In this document: piece by piece, positions 59,030 to 64,000 of the stretch
Position numbering within the stretch: position 1 is the stretch's first letter
Layout: the number at the start of each line of letters is the position of its first letter
Assembly: GCA_023053575.1 (NCBI GenBank)
Contig: JAKZAP010000009.1
Span: forward strand, 13,869,869 to 13,933,868
DNA length: 64,000 nucleotides
Origin: Branchinecta lynchi
Taxonomy: Eukaryota > Arthropoda > Branchiopoda > Anostraca > Branchinectidae
Direction of reading: 5' to 3'
Notes under the pieces: generated by a model
What the model saw: the letters and a program-made list of their open reading frames with translations, nothing else
Told to the model about the DNA's origin: nothing
The model's database searches: none
Program-made: the position numbers and the translations under genes

Positions 59030-59390
59030 GGATAACCTATGCCAAACTTTGGACACAGTACAGTCTACCACAGATCCCTGATTTTTGGATACCCTATGCC
59101 AAACGCTGGGTATATCTAGCATTTAGCATAGCCTATGCCTAACGCTGGATACCTGATGGTAACCTAACCCTGACCTACCTTACCTCCCTACCTCAATAGA
59201 AAGGAGTTCTGATTGGTCGATTTTTTAGCTTCACTCAAATCATCAATATTTTACTGGGTTACAGTATCCAGCACCTGGCATAGTGTATCAAGCGTTAGGC
59301 ATAGGGTACGCCAAACGCTAGACATATCCGGCGTTTGGCATAGGGTATCCAAAAATCAGGGGTTTGTGGTTGACTGACAGAGTAGGGGTA
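59030..59390. repeat. Inverted repeat with CTATGCC AAACGCTGG words
   Basis: Left arm 59055-59120 (CCTGATTTTTGGATACCC, TATGCCAAACGCTGG) and right arm 59310-59385 (GGCGTTTGGCATAGGGTATC, CAAAAATCAGGGGTTTGTGG) are complementary. Between them GCATAGCCTATGCC and GGCATAG words repeat in both directions. A foldback of about 350 bases. Confidence 0.7.
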
Positions 59391-61043
59391 TGTTTATGTG
59401 AACAGTGCAGTTTTGGGCTAAATGGTAGAATGAAGATACAAAATACCTATTCAGGTGTTTTCAGATGCCTTTGATTACCTACTTTGGTTCGCTTTGGCGA
59501 ACTGATAGTTAGCTTTAGACACAGTAAGTGTCAACAAACGTTTACGAATTCACGGTTATCCTGTTATTTACTTTTTGAGATCCGAAGTCAGGGATTTGTG
59601 GTAGACTGGCCTAGTGTGCTGAGGCTGAGAAATGGTCAGAACCGAGAACTCAGCTATAACAACAGATGAGCAATTTTCCTCAGTTTTTGGCTAGATAGCA
59701 AGATATAAACCCGAAACATCCATGCTGATCTTAGAATAGATCGATTTATGACAGTATGCTATGTGGGAAAGTGTCGCGGTAGGAAGTTAAAAGAGGGCCT
59801 TAAAACTTAAACACCGTTTCTGTTCAGTTTCACCTCTTCTTCAAAGACGTCCCAAGAACAGTGATAAAACAAAGGATACAGTCACTTCCTCCAGATTGGT
59901 ATTCGCAAGTGGGTACTGGGTAACCACCTTCGCTCACTGCACCTGGTATGTGGTTCGGTCAGTGACGCCGGAGCGACGCCGGGAATCTCGATTTCTTTCT
60001 ATGCGCAATAATTAGCAATATCATACCCAAGATTTACAAAGGCTTGTAATAAAATCATCCTTACAAGGATTTTGAATGTCTACTTTTATTTTTATTTCTA
60101 GTCTTGCTCGAAAGATCTTGTACGAGGAAAGTGTGTCATGCCTGATATCTTCGCTGCTAATAACCTTGGCAGCTAGGTTTGTTTGTGGTCTGTACTGTAC
60201 AGACCATAAAGAAACATGACAATTCATCAGACCACATGGTTGTTAGTATAAGCAAGCTTACGCCTTATCGTCCTAGTCTGCAAGCCTGAACGCTGGTCGA
60301 AACAGTCTACGACAAAATCACCACTTTCAATTAAGCTATGGCCTATGTAGACCTGTTGTAGACTATGCGCAGGATTAATTTGCCGGTTTGATACTGTTCA
60401 TTGGAGTCGAGGGGTTCCCACCCCCTGGCAGCTGCTGCACATCCTTTCCCGGCACCGAGCGAACAGTGGTGCCGGAAACGATGACAGCCAAATTAGGAGA
60501 TTTCCGCGTCTGAACCGCTTGCTGTTCACTAGAATCGGGAGTAGGTAACCGCTCGATTGGGACAACCCCGAACAGTATCCTGGACGAGATTCAGAATTTG
60601 CTTCGAAATAACAGAAAATTGATAGGCTACATTTTTATCAGTAGACTATACCGAAAATGGCATGAACACTGATTTCCAGGTTTTGATATAGTCCTAGAGT
60701 CCATAATCCAATTCCTTATCTCTAAACGCTCTCTATCTCTTAAACTGTACATGTTCTGTCCCGCCAGCCAGAAGATGAAACTCGTGTGAAAAGCGAGGGG
60801 TTGTTCACTCAAAAATAGGTGTACAATAAGTGCGCAGTTGGTGGCCATACTGTCCACCAAGTCAGCAGTCCCTCGATAAAAAGTTGCACGATGTTTTATT
60901 CCGTGTCTCCAGGAGCAAATCGAATGCTGGAACTTGGAAGCATGCCGCATTGCGTAACATTTTGCGGATGTTTGGCAACACGAAGAATACTGGTGACGTC
61001 ATCGTGTTTGAAGAAGGCCTCAGAATACGTACTGTCTGCTTAA
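59391..61043. other. Unclassified downstream DNA
   Basis: No shared repeat, exon or RNA gene recognised. The longest minus-strand frames (60950-60627, 61164-60862) are not conserved-looking. Confidence 0.35.
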
Positions 61044-61320
61044 AGACGAACTGAAGAGAATACACCCTACTTACCGTGTTTACTACGCATGACGTCACGG
61101 ATTTTGGCTTCTTGGTGTCAGGGCAGGAACGATTTTTTCTGTTTTTGGCAAAATATCGTGCCACAGGCTAATCTTTGCCAATCCCTTTACAGAGATCGTA
61201 GTTACCACGCTTATTACGCAAAATGTCGCGCCACAGGCTAATCGGGTCAATCACTTTACAGAGATCGTAGTTAACACGCTTATGACGCTCCCGAGCGTGG
61301 TAAGCAAATAGTTACTATTA
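61044..61320 (-). mobile_element. M1 partial copy with internal duplication
   Basis: Reverse M1 from ACACCCTACTTACCG to GAGCGTGGTAAGCAAATAGT. A block of about 75 bases (GCCACAGGCTAATC, TTTACAGAGATCGTAGTTA) occurs twice in tandem. The GAGCGTGTTCC end is replaced by a piece of the TTTCATAACAGATAA family at 61321. Confidence 0.7.
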
Positions 61321-61348
61321 CATTGTCCGAAGTTTCATAACAGATAAG

Positions 61349-62621
61349 AACAAGACCAAAGGTTTCGATGGGATCCCAAAAATTCAATATCTGATCCAGA
61401 CAACTGGGTCTTGTCTTAGCCAAATCCAGTCTTCGCCAGACTCCTTGAACATTTTTACAATTAAAATTCAGAAACAGATTAAGGCCAAATAGCTAATCAC
61501 CTGAGAAAACTAAGTTCAGATTTGGATCCAGCATGTGTGTTTACCCCTATAAGTCATATCTGTTTTGACGAAAACTTCCTGCCACTTCTGCCAATTTCCC
61601 GGTTCCGGCCGAACTCCAGAACTACTTGTCCGGCGAAAAAAGAAAGCTCAAAGACGAAATCAGGGTATCTTCTTTCCCCAGTAATGGACATCTAATCAAC
61701 TTCAAATAGAAATTTAGCTTATAGCAAATTTTCCGACTCCAGCCGGATTCCGGTCGAACTATATGTCCGGATAAAATATGATTGTCATACAGGGACTCAG
61801 CATCTCTTCTTACCCTTAAATCGCTTATCTAATCAACTAGAAATAAAACTTTGACTTCCAACAGATTTCCGGTTTTGGCCGGATTCCGGACGAACTACAT
61901 GTCCGGGTAGAAAATTGTTTTCACAAAAGTGTTCAGCATGTCTTCTTGCCCAAAATCGAACATCTAATCAACTCCAAATAAAACTTTTAATTTTGACAAA
62001 CTTTCCGGTTTGGGCCGGATTCCGGTCGAAATACTTGTCCGTCGAGAAAATAGTTTTCACCATCGTCTTCAGCATGTCTTCCTACCTCTAAATCGAACAT
62101 CTAATCAACTTCAAATAAAACTTTTACTTTCAGCAAACTTTCCGGTTTGGGCCGGATTCCGGGCGAAATACTTGTCCGTCGAGAAAATAGTTTTCACCAT
62201 CGTCTTCAGCATGTATTCCTACCCCTAAATCGAACATCTAATCAATTTAAAATAAAACTTTTACTTTCAACAAACTTTCCGGTTTTGGCCGGATTCCGGG
62301 CGAACTACTTGTCCGATGACAAAATAGTTTTCACCATCGTGTTCAGCATGTCTTCTTACCCCATAATCGACTATCACATTAGCTGTTTCAAAATATTTTG
62401 TTTGTCCTTTAATTTGAATCCCTTCCCCACCCCTAAATGTAGAGCTACAAAGCCCATCTACGAACTTGACTGGTCCGACGACCCAACGAACCCTCACACC
62501 AAGTTTCATCAAAATATCTCAATCCCTTCGAGAGTTATCGTGCTTACAGACGGACGGACAGACGGACAACTTTTGCGATGTCATAGGTATCCCTCCACTT
62601 ACGTTTTGGGATCCCAAAAAG
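61349..62621 (-). repeat. HP1 copy g, reversed, near full length
   Basis: From ACAAGACCAAAGGTTTCGAT to ACTTACGTTTTGGGATCCCA. Contains about seven units in reverse, two of which (61990-62115 and 62130-62260) are almost identical, indicating recent unit duplication. The frames 62010-62228 and 62147-62635 read the same repeat in two different phases and do not encode a real protein. Confidence 0.82.
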
Positions 62622-62624
62622 GAT

Positions 62625-63084
62625 ACGCAGTTTAGACAGATAACACTCGGGATGTAACCTGCTGTGATTTTGAAAACGTTATGCAGTAAATGTTATGCAT
62701 AATAAGCATTTCCTGACAGTGCAATAGTAACTATTTGCTTACCACGTCACTACGATCTCAGTGACGTGAGTGCTGTGAACCTTTGAACGAGCTTGTAACG
62801 AAAGTAGTTGCTGCTGTTAGAACTTAGAAAGGTAGAAAATGCTCTCTGTTTCTGCTTGAAGACATATCTGCGCTCTCTCTACACTCTCCGAAGTTTCATA
62901 ACAGACAACACAAGGTTGTGTGGTTTCAATAGATAATGCGTAACAGACAACACTTGTGATGTTATCTGTTGTGTTTCAAAAGGTTATGCATGAAGTGTTA
63001 CGCATATCAAGCATTGTCATGAAGAGCAAAAAACGGACAGAAAAGCATCTGCTGACTTTTTTGTTTGTCGTCATGAGCCTCGTT
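62625..63084. repeat. TTATCTGTTATGCAT inverted-repeat family pieces
   Basis: 62640-62720 and 62885-63020 carry AGTTTCATAACAGACAACAC, GATGTTATCTGTTGTG and GTTATGCAT words as in 13277-13690. 62722-62760 is a scrap of M1 (ATAGTAACTATTTGCTTACC). 63030-63080 (AGCATCTGCTGACTTTTTTG) matches 13525-13560 in reverse. Confidence 0.6.
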
Positions 63085-64000
63085 TTTGGGATCCCAAAAC
63101 GTAAGTGGAGTGATACCTATGACATCGAAAAATTGTCCGACTGTCCGTCCGTCCGTCCGTCTGTAAGCACGATAACTCTCGAAGGGAATGATATATTTTG
63201 ATGAAACTTGGTGTGAGGATTCGTTGCGTCGTCGGACCAGTCAAGTTCGTAGATGGGCTTTGTAGCCCTACATTTAGGGGTGGGGGAGGGGTTTCAAATT
63301 AAGGGGCAAATAACATATTTTGAAACAGCTAATGTGATAGTCGATTATGGGGTAAAAAGGCATGCTGAGCACGATGGTGAAAACCATTTTGTCATCGAAC
63401 ATGTAGTTCGCCCGGAATCCGGCCAAAACCGGAAAGTTTGTTAAAAGTAAAAGTTTTATTTTAAGTTGATTAGATGTGCGATTTAGAGGTAGGAAGACAT
63501 GCTGAAGACGATGGTGAAAACCATTTTCTCGACTGACAAGTAGTTCGCCCGGAATCCGGTCCAAACCGGAAAATTTTTTAAAAGTAAAAGTTTTATTTGA
63601 AGTTGATTAGATGTTCGATTTAGGGGTAGGAAGACAATGTGAACACGGTGGTGAAAACCATTTTCTCGACGGACAAGTAGTTCGACCGGAATCTGGCCCA
63701 AACCGGAAAGTTTGTTAAAATTAAAAGTTGAAGTTGAAGTTGATTAGATGTTCGATTTAGGGCAAGAAGACATGCTGAACACTTATGTGAAAACAATTTT
63801 CTATCCGGACATGTAGTTCGCCCGGAATCCGGCCAAAACCGGAAAATTGGAAGAAGTTAAAGTTTTATTTCTAGTTGATTAGATAACCGATTTAGGGGTA
63901 AGAAGAGATGCTGTATCCGTGTGTGACAATCATATTTTACCCGGACATATAGTTCGACCGGAATCCGGCTGGAATCGGAAAATTTGTTATAAGCTAAATT
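63085..64000 (+). repeat. HP1 copy h, cut by the window end
   Basis: Starts TTTTTGGGATCCCAAAACGT with the full leader. Unit starts (AAGACATGCTG-type word) fall at about 63357, 63494, 63631, 63777 and 63903, spacings of 137, 137, 146 and 126. Continues past 64000. Very similar to copy a (7424-8517). Confidence 0.82.

Noticed and set aside
62010..62635. Recurrent 70-160-codon frames with FHHRLQHVFLPLNRTSN and [15 protein letters not shown]
   Set aside because: They appear in every HP1 copy because the tandem unit is read through. The same DNA is read in two phases in neighbouring units, so no single protein is conserved.

Overview
This is a eukaryotic, almost certainly animal, genomic window. 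The only host gene I can establish is a plus-strand PERK (PEK, EIF2AK3) eIF2-alpha kinase gene. Fourteen exons spread over about 42 kb (4125-46455) encode the second half of the ER-lumenal sensor, the transmembrane helix, the complete split cytoplasmic kinase domain and a short tail ending in a stop codon. Every intron has GT..AG borders and every reading phase agrees across its junction. The 5' exons (signal peptide and first half of the lumenal domain) were not found in the first 4.1 kb and presumably lie upstream. PERK is animal-specific. The kinase (for example PPVGWQE after the alpha-C/beta-4 region) and the mixture of non-LTR retrotransposons look invertebrate, perhaps arthropod, but the species cannot be fixed from sequence alone.

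The exons make up about 4 percent of the window. The introns (0.6-5 kb) and the 17.5 kb downstream are crowded with mobile and repetitive DNA. Non-LTR retrotransposon remains include two long reverse-transcriptase copies with YVDD motifs (19047-21545 minus; 51300-53400 plus), a copy with a mutated catalytic motif (37880-39130) and many 3' tails ending in different microsatellites. Non-autonomous DNA elements with terminal inverted repeats (TIRs) fall into several families: a hAT-like element with an 8-bp target duplication, Mutator-like foldbacks with 9-bp duplications, a CACTG-ended family including a nested pair, a GAGCGTGTTCC-ended family, a TTGCGTTTTTGC-ended family rich in GGTATCTGATACC palindromes, and various hairpins.

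A dominant dispersed family, called HP1 here, starts with a TTTTGGGATCCCAAAA hairpin, carries a variable number of roughly 137-bp tandem units and ends near a CCAAAGGTCTTGTT-type terminus. It recurs at 7424-8517, 34684-36131 (an inverted pair), 49905-51270, 54520-57071, 61349-62621 and 63085 to the window edge. An apparently related element at 22925-25660 carries about ten 281-bp units.

Other arrays are a 49-bp pyrimidine-rich minisatellite of about 37 copies (32685-34505, intron 10), a 180-210-bp array that runs right up to the exon 10 splice acceptor (31060-32152), and a large inverted minisatellite (28600-29132).

Layout: 1-4124 repeats upstream of the first visible exon; 4125-46455 PERK; 46456-49359 the 3' region with a Mutator-like element inserted into an older element; 49360-64000 repeat-dominated DNA with one long LINE and no recognisable host gene. 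The kinase exons together contain everything expected of an active enzyme (glycine loop, AxK lysine, HRDLK, DFG, activation-loop threonines, SPEQ), so the gene looks functional despite the repeat load.
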